Source: Planctomycetota bacterium
GTDB taxonomy: Bacteria > Planctomycetota > SZUA-567 > H5-PLA8
Direction: 5' to 3'
Assembly (NCBI GenBank): GCA_015075375.1
Contig: JABTUM010000004.1
Location: 372,001-436,000 of the forward strand
DNA length: 64,000 nucleotides
In this document: positions 1-12,367 of the stretch, piece by piece
Position numbering within the stretch: the stretch's first letter is position 1
How the letters are laid out: each line of letters begins with the position of its first letter
Notes under the pieces: model-generated
What the model was told of the DNA's origin: nothing
Databases searched by the model: none
What the model saw: the letters and a program-made list of their open reading frames with translations, nothing else
Translations under genes and position numbers: made by a program

Positions 1-1
1 T

Positions 2-481
2 TCGCCGATCGTGCTCTACGAACTCTGGTCCTTCGTCGCGCCGGGCCTGCGCCAGAACGAGCGGGCGGCGATCCGTCCGGTCTTCGCGGCCGGCGTCATT
101 TTCTTCCTGCTGGGCTCCTCGTTCTGCTACTACATCATCTTTCCCATCACCATCCAGTTCCTGGTCTGGTTCGATATCTACCTCGGCTTCAAGCCCAGCT
201 ACGTGCCCGAGACGTACATGGGCCTGCTGCTTACGTTCATGATCCTCTTCGGCGCGATGTTCGAGATCCCGCTGGTGGCGGCCGTGCTGGCGCGGCTGAA
301 ACTGCTCCACTCCAGCACCCTGTTGCGCTACTGGCGCTACGTGGTCCTGACCAGCTTCATTTTCGGCTCGATCCTCTCGCCCGGCAGCGAAGTCATCTCC
401 ATGCTGCTCATGTCCGGAACGCTCTTGTTCCTCTACGCCATTTCCATCGTCCTCACCATGATCCTGTATCCGAAGGCCTAG
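2..481 (+). CDS. tatC: Sec-independent translocase TatC, C-terminal part (gene runs off the left edge)
   Basis: The open frame enters from the left edge and ends at 481. It begins SPIVLYELWSFVAPGL followed by an Arg-x-Asn-Glu-Arg segment, the conserved cytoplasmic loop of TatC with its Pro, Phe, Pro-Gly-Leu and Glu landmarks. Four hydrophobic segments follow, matching the last transmembrane helices of the six-helix receptor. TatC is the inner-membrane subunit that binds twin-arginine signal peptides and recruits TatA. The N-terminal third lies outside the window, so the true start and any upstream tatA/tatB are unknown. The next gene starts about 140 bp downstream, and no strong terminator is visible between them. 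Confidence 0.93.
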   Translation, partial: SPIVLYELWSFVAPGLRQNERAAIRPVFAAGVIFFLLGSSFCYYIIFPITIQFLVWFDIYLGFKPSYVPETYMGLLLTFMILFGAMFEIPLVAAVLARLKLLHSSTLLRYWRYVVLTSFIFGSILSPGSEVISMLLMSGTLLFLYAISIVLTMILYPKA

Positions 482-621
482 TCGGGCGCCTGCTCATGTT
501 CCTGAAAAGGCGCTGAAAAATCCGGGTGTCCCGCGCGCCGCGCGGGCGGTTACAATCTCCCATGATCGAGATACAATGCTCAGCGGTGTCGCATAAGCAG
601 GGTGGCGGGGGTGAGCCGCGC

Positions 622-3327
622 ATGATTCAAGGCGTTCGCCGGCCGGAAGAAGCGCAAGGCCTCGGGCTCAGCCGCCGGCTGATGGTCCGCGTCGGCGCGC
701 TGCTCAAGAAAAAGTTCGAGATCACCGCCACGGTCCTCGAATCGGCCAAGCCCGAATCGCCGCTGGAACGCCTGCTCCTCGACCCGGCCCTGCTGGCCGA
801 GGCCGAAACGCTCGACGCCGCGCGCTTCGCCGAACTGCTCAAGACGCACGCGTCCGGGCCTATCCAGGAAGGCCTGACGCTCGAAACCGGCGCCGACGGC
901 CGCCGCGTGCTCTGCTACGCCGAAGAACTCGACGCCGCCGGCGGCTGGGACGCCGCACCCGAAGCCCCGGCCGAGGCGCCCCACGCCGAGACGGGCGGCG
1001 CGCTGGCCGTCAGCGCCGCCGGAGGGCTGGCGCGCACGATTGCGCCGGGCGCCGGGGGCGCGAACGAAGCCCTCTTCTCGCGCATCGAACTCGACCGGTT
1101 GCGCCTGCGTCTGGTCACGGCCGCCCATGCCGCCGACCGCATCGAAGCGCTGCGCACCCTGGCGCACGCGCCCATCGCCCCGCAGGAAAAAGCCGAACTC
1201 CTCTTCCGCGCCCTCGACGACCGCGATCCGGCCGTACGCGCCGAAGCCGTCGAACTGCTCTTCGTGCTCGGCGTCGCCGACGAACTGCGCGAGAGCCTCT
1301 TCGCGCTGGCGCAGGGCGAAACCCGCGCGCGCATCACCGCCGCGCACCGGCTGGTCAAACGCATGGCCGGTCCCGTCGCGGACCTCGAACGCGTCGTCGC
1401 CGCCGTTTGCGCCATAGGCTCGCTCAAGAACGAACGCGACGCCATGCTCGTCGCCGCGCTCCTCGAACTCCTCACCGTCACCGCGCCGGCGCTCGCACCC
1501 GAACCGCCGCGCCTGGCCGAACTGATCCGCGTTGTCCTGGTGCGCATCGGCGAATCGTCCGGCAAGGGCGCCGCCTTCACCGACAGCGACCGCGTCCTGC
1601 AGCCCGCGCAGAAACTCGTCCGCGCCCTCTGCGCCGCCGCCCCCGGGATCGTCCTGCCGCTCCTAAGCGAAGAACGCGACAAGAGCGCCCAGCCGGCCGT
1701 CGAAGCCTTCTTGCTTCAAACCATGCTCGAAAGCATGCCCCGCGGCGCGCCCGGCGAGGCCGATCTGCTCCGCCAGTGCGCCACCTATCTGGCCCGCGAT
1801 ACGCAGGAAGACCGCGAGAGCCGCAACGTCGGCATGGTCCTCCAGCAGCGCGGCGAAGCGGCGCTCCCCGCGCTGATCGAGGCCTTCAACAACGCCACGC
1901 CCGCCGCGCAGAAGTACATCCTCAACCTGCTCGATCATCTGGCGCGCTTCCAGAATCTGTCCCCCGCAGGCAAAACCGCCGCCGCCGACGCCGTCCTTCG
2001 CGCGCTCGATTCCACGCTGCGCAGCGTCCGCATGGCCGCCATGACCTGCCGATTCGTCGCCGAACCGCGCATCCCCGCCGCCGTGCGCGAGCGCATCGCC
2101 GACACCTTCCTCAACAACGTCTGGGATTTCGGCTTCCCCACCGACCGGGAGATCGCCGAAGACACGATCGCGCTGATCGGGATGCCCGCCATCGGACCGC
2201 TGCTCAGGCGCATCAACGCCGAGCGGCCGCCCGAAGTTCGCGTCCAGGCCATTCGCATCCTCGGCAATCTGGGCCTCGAACTCAAACCGCTCGAAGGGGA
2301 GCTCAAGCAGGCCTCGAAGGACCTCACCGAAACCCTCCGGCGCATGCAGGCGCTCGCCGCCGAGCCTTCGTTCCCCGACCGCGAAGCGCTATTCACCGCG
2401 ATGGGCAAGCTCGTCAGCAGCCCCGCCGCGACCAAACAGGCCGCGCAGATCGTCACGCGCACGCTCCTGCAATCCGTGAAAGAGGATCTGCAATTCAAGC
2501 GCCTCGACGCGCTCGAGGGCCTCACTTGGCTCGCCGCCTCGCGCCGCGCCGACGGCGAACTGATCGTCACCGTCACCGGCCTGCTCCGCCGGATCATCGA
2601 TCAGATCCAGGACGAACTCCAGACCACCGCCACCGAAGTGGACGGCACGCAGGTCTTCGAGATCAACCAGGAGCGCGGGCTCGTCGAGATTCTGCCCACC
2701 GCGCTGAAGGGCCTCGCGCGCATCGCCACCAGCCGCAACTGTCCGCCCGCGCTGATTAAGGAACAGATCGACCTGCTCGCCGAACGCTGGAAGCGCATCG
2801 TCGCCGGCGAACTCGTCTGGGGTCCGGGCAATCAGATCATGATCGTGCACGCCCTGCGCGAGATCGGTTGCCACGCCGAACTACGCGACGAATGGCGCAT
2901 GCAGATCGTCAAGGCGCTCTTCCCGCGCGTCGATCATCCGCCCGTGATGGCCGCGCTCACCGAGGTCCTCGCCGCAAGCGATACACCAGGCACCGGCGGC
3001 GCCGCGCTGGCCGTCGGACTCCAGATTCTCGCCCACCGCCGCCTCGACGGGCACTACGACGAGGAAGACCGGCCCGAGATTCTCAAGGCGCTCGTCAAGC
3101 TGATCTGCCGCAAACACCTCGGCCCGCCCGATGCCGCCGGGCAGGCCAAAGCGCAGAGCTTCCGGGAAACGGTGATCGACGATCTCTACAAAGGCGCGCA
3201 GGACACCGTCCGCGGCGCGTACCACCTGCTCGCTTCCCTGCGCGACGCGAAGGTGCTGCCCGGCGACATCCAAGAGCGCCTCGAACAGCGCCTCGCGCAA
3301 TACGGCCAGCTCGCCAACGCGCGCTGA
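622..3327 (+). CDS. Large HEAT-repeat-like helical protein of unknown function
   Basis: 901 residues. I chose ATG 622 because GGGGGTGAG lies about 8 nt upstream; the frame is open back to GTG 526. After about 150 residues of Ala/Glu-rich N-terminus, the protein is a long series of amphipathic helices with HEAT-type units such as DPAVRAEAVELLFVLG and EVRVQAIRILGNLG, spread over roughly residues 170-880. No signal peptide or membrane segment is visible, so it is probably a cytosolic scaffold or binding protein. HEAT solenoids usually mediate protein-protein contacts, and no catalytic motif is seen. It converges with the isomerase gene only 10 bp downstream. The HEAT assignment rests on the repeat pattern; the biological role is unknown. 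Confidence 0.75.
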   Translation: MIQGVRRPEEAQGLGLSRRLMVRVGALLKKKFEITATVLESAKPESPLERLLLDPALLAEAETLDAARFAELLKTHASGPIQEGLTLETGADGRRVLCYAEELDAAGGWDAAPEAPAEAPHAETGGALAVSAAGGLARTIAPGAGGANEALFSRIELDRLRLRLVTAAHAADRIEALRTLAHAPIAPQEKAELLFRALDDRDPAVRAEAVELLFVLGVADELRESLFALAQGETRARITAAHRLVKRMAGPVADLERVVAAVCAIGSLKNERDAMLVAALLELLTVTAPALAPEPPRLAELIRVVLVRIGESSGKGAAFTDSDRVLQPAQKLVRALCAAAPGIVLPLLSEERDKSAQPAVEAFLLQTMLESMPRGAPGEADLLRQCATYLARDTQEDRESRNVGMVLQQRGEAALPALIEAFNNATPAAQKYILNLLDHLARFQNLSPAGKTAAADAVLRALDSTLRSVRMAAMTCRFVAEPRIPAAVRERIADTFLNNVWDFGFPTDREIAEDTIALIGMPAIGPLLRRINAERPPEVRVQAIRILGNLGLELKPLEGELKQASKDLTETLRRMQALAAEPSFPDREALFTAMGKLVSSPAATKQAAQIVTRTLLQSVKEDLQFKRLDALEGLTWLAASRRADGELIVTVTGLLRRIIDQIQDELQTTATEVDGTQVFEINQERGLVEILPTALKGLARIATSRNCPPALIKEQIDLLAERWKRIVAGELVWGPGNQIMIVHALREIGCHAELRDEWRMQIVKALFPRVDHPPVMAALTEVLAASDTPGTGGAALAVGLQILAHRRLDGHYDEEDRPEILKALVKLICRKHLGPPDAAGQAKAQSFRETVIDDLYKGAQDTVRGAYHLLASLRDAKVLPGDIQERLEQRLAQYGQLANAR

Positions 3328-3337
3328 AGCGACCCGC

Positions 3338-4108
3338 TTACAGCCCCGCGGCCTTCATTTGCTTGCGCAAATAAGCGATGCTCTTCGGCGCTTCCGCGTT
3401 CAGATCGCCCCAGCCGCATTCGAGCGAAATCTTGTCCGAGTAGCCGACTTCCTTCAGCGCCCCGAGAAACGCGCTGAAATCGTCCCCCGCCACGCCCGGC
3501 GCCGTGCGCTTGGCCTTCTCGGCGATGTGGACGTGCTGAATCAGGTCGCCCACCTTCAAAATCTCGCCCGCCGGCTCGTCGTCGCGCAGCATATGGAAGA
3601 AATCGACCAGCAACCGCACGTTCGGATGATCCGCCGCCCGAACCAGCGCCGCGCCTTCCGCCAGCGAATTGATGAAGTTGCACTCGCCGCGATTCAACGG
3701 CTCCACCGCGACGTACACGCCCCACCCTTCCGCGCGCGCCCCCAGCTCCTTCAGCGCCTCGACGAACTGCTCTTCGGCCTTCGCCTTCGCCCAGCCCTCG
3801 GGAATCGCCCGCGCGCCGCCGCTCCCGAAAACGATCGTATCGAGCCCGATGTTGTGCGCCCGCTCGAACGCCCGGTCCGCGTACGCGTGCAGCGCCGCCG
3901 AATCCACCTTCGGCCCGACCACTTTCAAGTCGCCGGGCAGAAAACAGTTCGCGGCCGGCACCGTCAAAGCCCCCGGCGCGGGCGATTGGAACGCCTCGTT
4001 GCTTTCCCGGGGCTTCAGGAAACGCTGGACGTTTTCTTCCAGGAAATCGAAGCCCAATTCCTTCAGCGCGCTCGCCTGGTCCGCGCTGCCGCAAATGCCG
4101 ATCAGCAT
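3338..4108 (-). CDS. Sugar phosphate isomerase/epimerase (xylose isomerase-like TIM barrel)
   Basis: 256 residues. The start at 4108 is preceded by a perfect AAGGAGG seven nt away, so the much longer open frame upstream is ignored. The sequence opens MLIGICGSADQASALKELGF. It has the AP-endonuclease-2 barrel signature: a metal-ligand Glu in VAVEPLNRGECNF, the His of LLVDFFHML, the His in IQHVHIAE and the late Glu in ISLECGWG. These residues bind a divalent metal in isomerases and epimerases acting on keto-sugars or inositol derivatives. The family has very broad substrate use, so the substrate cannot be read from sequence. A second, only distantly related paralogue lies at 12368-13228. Confidence 0.88.
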   Translation of the reverse strand: MLIGICGSADQASALKELGFDFLEENVQRFLKPRESNEAFQSPAPGALTVPAANCFLPGDLKVVGPKVDSAALHAYADRAFERAHNIGLDTIVFGSGGARAIPEGWAKAKAEEQFVEALKELGARAEGWGVYVAVEPLNRGECNFINSLAEGAALVRAADHPNVRLLVDFFHMLRDDEPAGEILKVGDLIQHVHIAEKAKRTAPGVAGDDFSAFLGALKEVGYSDKISLECGWGDLNAEAPKSIAYLRKQMKAAGL

Positions 4109-4246
4109 GCCGTCCTCCTTCGCTCGGTGTCTTCCCGATTGTAGCCGCTTCCGGTCGGGAGCAAAGCGCACGGCGAACGGCGTTGGAGCCGCCGCGCGGC
4201 ATACGGTAAGGTGGCGGGGCAACTCAAAGTCCGGGACGCGAACGTC

Positions 4247-5962
4247 ATGCGGAACACGCAGCGCAAATCGGCTTCTTTCGGCGCCTCGAGCGTCCTGCTG
4301 GCGTGGGTGCTCGCCGCCAGCCTGTGCGCGGAAGAACCGCCCGCCGTGCAGGAGGCCCCGCCGCCGCCCGAACCCGCTCCGGCCGCGGCCGGCATGCAGG
4401 TCACCTCCTACAGTCCGGAATGGCCGGTCCTGCGCGGCTGCCCGACGCCGCACACCTTTTATCTGGAAGACCGCCGCCCGCCGGAAGCGCGCGCCGAAGA
4501 TCCCGAAAACGCTACCGCGCCGATCACGCTCGAACTCCCCGCCGACGCCGAACTCCTCGCGCCCAAGCCGTCCCTCGAGCCGGAGGCCTTCGAGCGCGAC
4601 GGCAGGAAGTTTCGCCGCTACGCGTTCTTCGATGCCGCCGGCTTCAAGCCCGGGCGAGCCCAGACGATTTACGTCGGCTGCGGCGAAAAGAAACTCGAAG
4701 GCGCCGCGCGCATTTTCGTCCCCGAGTTCGAAGCCCAGGCGCTGGCCCTTCCGCTGCGGCTGCAGGACCTCCCGCGATTGGACCGGCCCTCGCGCTTTCA
4801 CATCAGCGCCGGCGGCGTGTATTTCCGGCAGCTCCAGGAATGGCCGGCGCTGCTCGACGCATGGGCGCGGCTGGGCTTCACCGCCCTCCCCTGCCACCCG
4901 CGCTACTGGCGCGGCGGAGCGCCGGACGAAGACGAAGGCTTGTTGCTCGACGAAGCCCGGCGCTTCGGATGGCGCATCGTTCACCACGAAGCGCCGTGGC
5001 ACGTGCTCCTCGCACTGCGCAAAAACAAGCCCGAGCTGTACCACGCATTCGCGGACGGCTCCGCCGGACTGGGCATGTGCCTGAGCTACCGCGGCGAATA
5101 CTACCGCATGGAATTGGACCGCATCGCGCTGCTGGTCAAGAGCGCCCGCCCCGATGCGCTCTTCCATCGCGTGGACCTCTGGAAGACCGCCGTGGACGAG
5201 GCCCCGCGCTGCGTGCACTGCCAGGCCAAGCAGAAGGAATCGGGAAAAGAATGGCCCGAATTTCTGACCGAAACGGTGGCCGAAATTCTTAAGGACACCG
5301 ACGAAGCCGTGGTCCGCGCCAGCCGCGAAGCGCAGATCCAGCGCCCGCTGACCGCCTACGTCGGCGCCGAACCCGCCGGCATCCGCGACGGCGCCTTCGA
5401 CTTCGAGAAGCTCTATCCGCATTACGCCGACGTCGCGATGCCGCTGCTCGGCGCGCCCCTCGATCCGCGGCGCGTCCACGGCGTAGTCCGCGCCTGCGCT
5501 CAGAAGCTCGGCAAGAACGACGTGATCCCCTGCCTTTCCGCCGAGAAAGCCAAGCCCTCCCGCATCGAGGCCGCGGTTCTCGAAGCGTTCCTCAACGGCG
5601 CGCGCGGCATCGCCTGGGAACGCCTCGGCGATTTCGAATCCGCCGGCTGCTTCCTCGCGCAGGCCCGCGCGCTGGCCATGCTCGAACCCCACGAGGGACT
5701 GATCATGCAGGGGCGCTTGCTTGCGGACGTCGCCGTCGAGGATGCCGGAATCGCGTGCACCTGCTGGGGCAACGATGCCGAAGCGCTATTGTTGCTCGGA
5801 AATTACGCGGGAAACGAGGCCACAAAAGTAAGCCTGAAGCTGCCCTTCGAGAAAGCGAAGCTGCGCGCACTGGACGGCGGCGAGCGCGCGGAAACGAAGG
5901 ACGGCGTGGCCGAAATCGAGGTTCCCGCCGGCCGCAATCGCCTCTTTCACCTCAAGCCCTGA
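4247..5962 (+). CDS. Secreted protein, probable glycoside-hydrolase-like barrel, family not recognised
   Basis: 571 residues. ATG 4247 gives a plausible signal peptide (hydrophobic VLLAWVLAASLCA after a basic N-end); the frame is open slightly further upstream. Residues about 30-170 are beta-rich. Residues about 180-470 look like a TIM barrel of the kind seen in uncharacterised glycoside hydrolases: RLGFTALPCHPRYW, RFGWRIVHHEAPW, and a cysteine pair CVHCQ near residue 325. The last 90 residues resemble the small C-terminal beta domain common in such hydrolases (GNDAEALLLLGNY, ending in RNRLFHLKP). I see no firm catalytic acid pair. The product is probably exported and acts on polysaccharide, but this is inferred from architecture only. 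The gene converges with grpE downstream. Confidence 0.6.
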   Translation: MRNTQRKSASFGASSVLLAWVLAASLCAEEPPAVQEAPPPPEPAPAAAGMQVTSYSPEWPVLRGCPTPHTFYLEDRRPPEARAEDPENATAPITLELPADAELLAPKPSLEPEAFERDGRKFRRYAFFDAAGFKPGRAQTIYVGCGEKKLEGAARIFVPEFEAQALALPLRLQDLPRLDRPSRFHISAGGVYFRQLQEWPALLDAWARLGFTALPCHPRYWRGGAPDEDEGLLLDEARRFGWRIVHHEAPWHVLLALRKNKPELYHAFADGSAGLGMCLSYRGEYYRMELDRIALLVKSARPDALFHRVDLWKTAVDEAPRCVHCQAKQKESGKEWPEFLTETVAEILKDTDEAVVRASREAQIQRPLTAYVGAEPAGIRDGAFDFEKLYPHYADVAMPLLGAPLDPRRVHGVVRACAQKLGKNDVIPCLSAEKAKPSRIEAAVLEAFLNGARGIAWERLGDFESAGCFLAQARALAMLEPHEGLIMQGRLLADVAVEDAGIACTCWGNDAEALLLLGNYAGNEATKVSLKLPFEKAKLRALDGGERAETKDGVAEIEVPAGRNRLFHLKP

Positions 5963-6005
5963 GCCCGCCCGAGGGCGCCTCGTGACGTTCGAAGCGGGCC
6001 CCGGC

Positions 6006-6719
6006 CTAACTCTTCTTCGGCCCCGTCGTGATCAGCACCTGCGCCGGGCGCAATACCTTGCCCTTCCACAAATACCCCGCGCGGCAGACCTCCGCGACGC
6101 GATTGGGCTCTTCGCCCTTCGACGGATCGGCCGGCCGCGAGACGACGGACTCGTGGAAGTTCGGATCGAAAGGCTGCCCCAGCGGCTCGATCCGCTCCAA
6201 ACCGCGCACCGTCAGCACCTGCCCGAAGCTCTGGGCGATCATCTCCAGCGCCGCGCGCACGGCTTCCACGCCCGCGCCTTCGCGCCGCGCGTCGGCAAGC
6301 GCCAGATCCACGCTGTCCAGGATCGGCAGCAGGTCGCTCACGTAGCCGCGCAGCGCCTGTTCTTCGGCCGCGCGCAGTTCCCGGCGCGCGCGTTCCTGGT
6401 AGTTCAGGAAATCGGCGGTCGAGCGCTTCACGGCTTCGTGCAGCCGCTCGGTTTCGCTGCGCAGCTTGTCCGATTCGCCCCGCGACTGCGTACCGCCGCG
6501 CGCCGCGCGCTCCACCAGTTCGCGAATGCTCGACTGCATCGCATGCACTTCCGCCAATTGAGCCTGGCTCGGCAGGTCGCCGATCATCCGCCGTACGGCG
6601 CTTTCCATCTCCGCCGTCAGCGCCTCCGCTTCGCGCAGATACGTGTCCGCCGAAGCGGACGGCTCCGCCTGCGCGTCGGCCTCCGCGGATTCCACGGGCG
6701 TTTCGCTGGAAGTGTCCAT
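6006..6719 (-). CDS. grpE: Nucleotide exchange factor GrpE
   Basis: 237 residues, somewhat longer than E. coli GrpE (197). It has an acidic, Ala/Glu-rich N-terminus, a long coiled coil (about residues 55-130), the family motif DFLNYQERARREL, the LLPILDSVDLAL segment, and the C-terminal beta domain with GQPFDPNFHESV and VCRAGYLWKGKVLRPAQVLI. GrpE dimers release ADP from DnaK. The gene follows dnaJ by 35 bp on the same strand, so co-transcription is likely. No dnaK is present in the window, so the partner Hsp70 must be encoded elsewhere. Confidence 0.96.
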   Translation of the reverse strand: MDTSSETPVESAEADAQAEPSASADTYLREAEALTAEMESAVRRMIGDLPSQAQLAEVHAMQSSIRELVERAARGGTQSRGESDKLRSETERLHEAVKRSTADFLNYQERARRELRAAEEQALRGYVSDLLPILDSVDLALADARREGAGVEAVRAALEMIAQSFGQVLTVRGLERIEPLGQPFDPNFHESVVSRPADPSKGEEPNRVAEVCRAGYLWKGKVLRPAQVLITTGPKKS

Positions 6720-6754
6720 CGTCCTTCAACCTCGCTCGCTTGCGGTTCGTCCGA

Positions 6755-7906
6755 TCACTCGGTGAAAAATTCGCGCAGCTTGTCGAAGAAGCTGCTCTGC
6801 GAAGTCGGCTTCGTCGTCACATGCTCCAGTTCGGCCAGCTTGCGCAGCAACTCTTCCTGTTCCTTGTTGATCTTCTTCGGCGTCTCGATCACCACGCGGA
6901 CGAACAGGTCGCCCTTCCCGTAGCCGCCCACGTCCGGCAGACCCAGCCCGCGCAGCCGCAGCATGCTGCCCGACTGCGTCGACTTCGGCACCGAGAGCTT
7001 CACCTTTTTGTCCAGCGTCGGGACCTCGATCTCCCCGCCCAGCACCGCCATCGTGTAGGCGATGGGCATCTCGACCAGCAGGTCGCGCCCGCGGCGGATA
7101 AAAAATTCGTGTTCCTTCACGCGCACGATCACGTACAGGTCGCCGCGCGGGCCGCCTTCTTCGCCGGGTTCGCCCTGCCCCGCGAGCCGGATGCGCGTGT
7201 TGTCCTCCACGCCCGCCGGAATCGGCACTTCCAGTCGAATCTTCTTGCGCTGCCGCCCCGTGCCCTTGCAGCCCGGGCACGGCGATTCGATCGTCACGCC
7301 CCGCCCGCCGCAGCGCGGGCAGGTCGTGCGCATCGTGAAGAAACCTTGGCTGCGCGTGACGTAGCCGCTGCCACGGCAGTAGTTGCAGCTCGCCGGAGTG
7401 GTGCCCGCCTTCGCGCCGTTGCCTTTGCAGTCCTCGCACAGCTCGTCGCGGGCGATCTCGATCTTCTTGGTGACGCCCTGCGCGGCTTCTTCGAGGGTGA
7501 TGTCCATCTCGAAGCGCAGCGACGCGCCCTGCGCGGGGCCGCCGTACCGGCCGCCGCCTTGACCGGCGAAGAGCTCTTCGAAAAGCGAACCGTTGCCGCC
7601 GCCGCCTCGCCCGCCGAAGAAGCTCGCGAAAAGGTCTTCCACCGAGACGCCGCTGAAATCCGCGCCCGGCACGCCCTGCATGCCCGCATGGCCGAACTGG
7701 TCGTAGCGCCGCCGCTTCTCTTCGTCGGACAGCACCGAATACGCCTCGGCGATCTCTTTGAAGCGCGTCTCTGCTTCCTTTTTGTTATCGGGATTGCGGT
7801 CCGGATGCCACTTCTTCGCGGCTTCGCGAAACGACTTCTTGATCTCGTCCGGTTGAGCGTCTTTCTGGACGCCCAGGACTTCGTAGTAGTCGCGTTTGTT
7901 AGCCAT
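6755..7906 (-). CDS. dnaJ: Chaperone DnaJ (type I Hsp40)
   Basis: 383 residues from MANKRDYYEVLGV; the open frame has an extra upstream Met three codons earlier. The J domain (about residues 4-70) carries the HPD tripeptide in KWHPDRNPDNK. A Gly/Phe-rich linker with DLFASFFGGRGGG follows. Next is the cysteine-rich zinc domain with all four CxxCxGxG repeats: CEDCKGNG, CNYCRGSG, CPRCGGRG, CPGCKGTG. The two substrate-binding beta domains complete the protein. It stimulates DnaK ATPase and delivers unfolded clients. It lies between the groEL paralogue and grpE in an all-minus chaperone cluster; the 275-bp gap upstream contains the groEL terminator. Confidence 0.97.
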   Translation of the reverse strand: MANKRDYYEVLGVQKDAQPDEIKKSFREAAKKWHPDRNPDNKKEAETRFKEIAEAYSVLSDEEKRRRYDQFGHAGMQGVPGADFSGVSVEDLFASFFGGRGGGGNGSLFEELFAGQGGGRYGGPAQGASLRFEMDITLEEAAQGVTKKIEIARDELCEDCKGNGAKAGTTPASCNYCRGSGYVTRSQGFFTMRTTCPRCGGRGVTIESPCPGCKGTGRQRKKIRLEVPIPAGVEDNTRIRLAGQGEPGEEGGPRGDLYVIVRVKEHEFFIRRGRDLLVEMPIAYTMAVLGGEIEVPTLDKKVKLSVPKSTQSGSMLRLRGLGLPDVGGYGKGDLFVRVVIETPKKINKEQEELLRKLAELEHVTTKPTSQSSFFDKLREFFTE

Positions 7907-8112
7907 CGTTCGCATCGCGGTCCCCGCCGTCCGCTTCCCGGCGCATCCGCATTCCTGTCCAGGTTTCGCCGCCTGCCGGCTCCCGGGCTCGCGCTCGTTC
8001 GTGAGCGCTGCCTGCTAATTGGACTGTCGCAACTCGCGCCGGCTTCAATCCCGCAAGCTCTTCGGAATCGAGGCCCGGTGCCGCGGCGAAAGGGATCGGC
8101 CTGAAAACGACA

Positions 8113-8152
8113 GCCCCTCCCGCCGTCTGTACGACGGACCGGGAGGGGCCGG
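8113..8152 (-). terminator. Intrinsic terminator-like hairpin after the groEL paralogue
   Basis: GCCCCTCCCG pairs with CGGGAGGGGC, and CCGTC inside pairs with GACGG, leaving a TGTAC loop. Read on the minus strand, the stem is followed by GTCGTTTTC, a short T-run. It sits about 30 bp after the stop of the groEL paralogue and so probably separates the groE transcripts from dnaJ-grpE. Confidence 0.7.
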
Positions 8153-8181
8153 ATGACGCGCTACGCTCTCGATCCGCCGTC

Positions 8182-9804
<1,623 letters not shown>

Positions 9805-9846
9805 GGATCGCTCCTGTACGCCTTTAAGGTTTCTCGCTTCAAGTTC

Positions 9847-9870
9847 GAACCGGCGCACCCCTGCCGGTTC
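9847..9870. repeat. 8-bp inverted repeat between groES and the groEL paralogue
   Basis: GAACCGGC (9847-9854) and GCCGGTTC (9863-9870) form a perfect 8-bp stem with an 8-nt loop. It lies in the 115-bp gap, just ahead of the downstream groEL ribosome-binding site. It could attenuate readthrough or stabilise a processed mRNA end. There is no T-run, so it is not a classical terminator. Confidence 0.5.
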
Positions 9871-9919
9871 GGGACGCGCGCAAGCCGCCTGGCGGCCCGC
9901 GCAAGCGCCCTGAACGGCC

Positions 9920-10231
9920 TTAGTCCAGCTTCGCCAGAATGTCGCTCTCGCGCATGATCAGCAGCTCTTCGCCGTCCACCTTCACTTCGCTGCCGCTGTA
10001 CTTCCCGAACAGCACCGTGTCGCCGGCCTTCACTTCCAGCTTCGCGCGCTTGCCGCTGTCGAGCTGCTTGCCGGGGCCCGTCGCCACGACTTCGCCGCGC
10101 TGCGGCTTTTCCTTCGCCGTGTCCGGCAGCACGATCCCGCCGGCGGTCTTCTCTTCGGCTTCCAGGCGGCGCACGACGATGCGGTCGTCGAGCGGCAACA
10201 GGCTGATCTTCTTCGCGGTGGCGGTGGCCAT
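9920..10231 (-). CDS. groES: Co-chaperonin GroES
   Basis: 103 residues with AAGGAG upstream of the ATG. It shows the conserved PLDDRIVVRRLE opening, the mobile loop EEKTAGGIVLPDTAKEKPQ that docks on GroEL, the roof-loop region, and the closing GEELLIMRESDILAKLD. GroES forms the heptameric lid of the folding cage. It lies between two different groEL genes (95 bp and 115 bp spacers), so one lid may serve both rings; this pairing is inferred from position. Confidence 0.97.
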   Translation of the reverse strand: MATATAKKISLLPLDDRIVVRRLEAEEKTAGGIVLPDTAKEKPQRGEVVATGPGKQLDSGKRAKLEVKAGDTVLFGKYSGSEVKVDGEELLIMRESDILAKLD

Positions 10232-10325
10232 CGTTCCCTCTCCTTAACGTGTACGGTCCTGCTTGGCTTCGCTTTCGTTCGTTCGCGCCCGGCGTGCCCC
10301 AGCGGCCCGCTCGCAGGCTCAAGGC

Positions 10326-11945
<1,620 letters not shown>

Positions 11946-12367
11946 GGACGTGGTCCTCCCTTTTTTGTCTTGGGCCCGCCGCTAGGTTGCGGCCCGTCTT
12001 GGTTTCACCGTTCAAGTCCGGGCTATCGCCCGGCTTCGGGGCAAGGGGGTCCCTGCCGAACTCTCCAAATCGCTCCGCACATGTTATCAAAGACCGTGCC
12101 AGCAAGGGCACTCGAGGGCTTCATTGTAAAGCCTTGAAGCACAATAACTAACGTGAGTGCTTCCAACCCGAAGCTACGGCTTGGATTCCGCGGACGGTTC
12201 AAAGTGACCCGTCCGCAACCGCTCGGCTCGCGTCAAACTGACTGCGAGCCCGCTTACGAGCCTAAGACACGCACGAGGTGCAACACGCCCCGCAGACGCT
12301 ACCTTGTCGCGCTCGCTTCCCCAAAGTAAGGTGGCGTCCGCTGTCCTTCCACCTAAAGGAGTCCCGC
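11946..12367. promoter_or_regulatory. Intergenic control region of the chaperonin block and the divergent isomerase gene
   Basis: This 422-bp gap has no coding signal. It holds two small hairpins: GTGCC-AGCAAG-GGCAC at 12096-12111 and GCTTCA/TGAAGC at 12118-12140. A minus-strand TACAAT that could serve as a -10 box lies at about 12124-12129. A GCACTC/GAGTGC pair at 12108-12113 and 12155-12160 resembles CIRCE half-sites, but the spacing is 41 nt rather than 9, so HrcA control is not supported. The plus-strand gene has its own AAAGGAG just before 12368. The promoter calls are tentative. Confidence 0.35.

Noticed and set aside
580..3300. Long open frames opposite the HEAT-repeat gene
   Set aside because: They are antisense shadows of the GC-rich coding strand, with Arg/Gly/Ala bias and no start signals.
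3338..5692. Very long minus-strand frame covering the isomerase and beyond
   Set aside because: Only the last 256 codons match a family; the upstream part is antisense to the secreted hydrolase-like gene, and the ribosome-binding site is at 4108.
12108..12160. GCACTC and GAGTGC half-sites upstream of groEL, CIRCE-like
   Set aside because: The spacing is 41 nt while CIRCE needs 9, and the full TTAGCACTC arms are not present.
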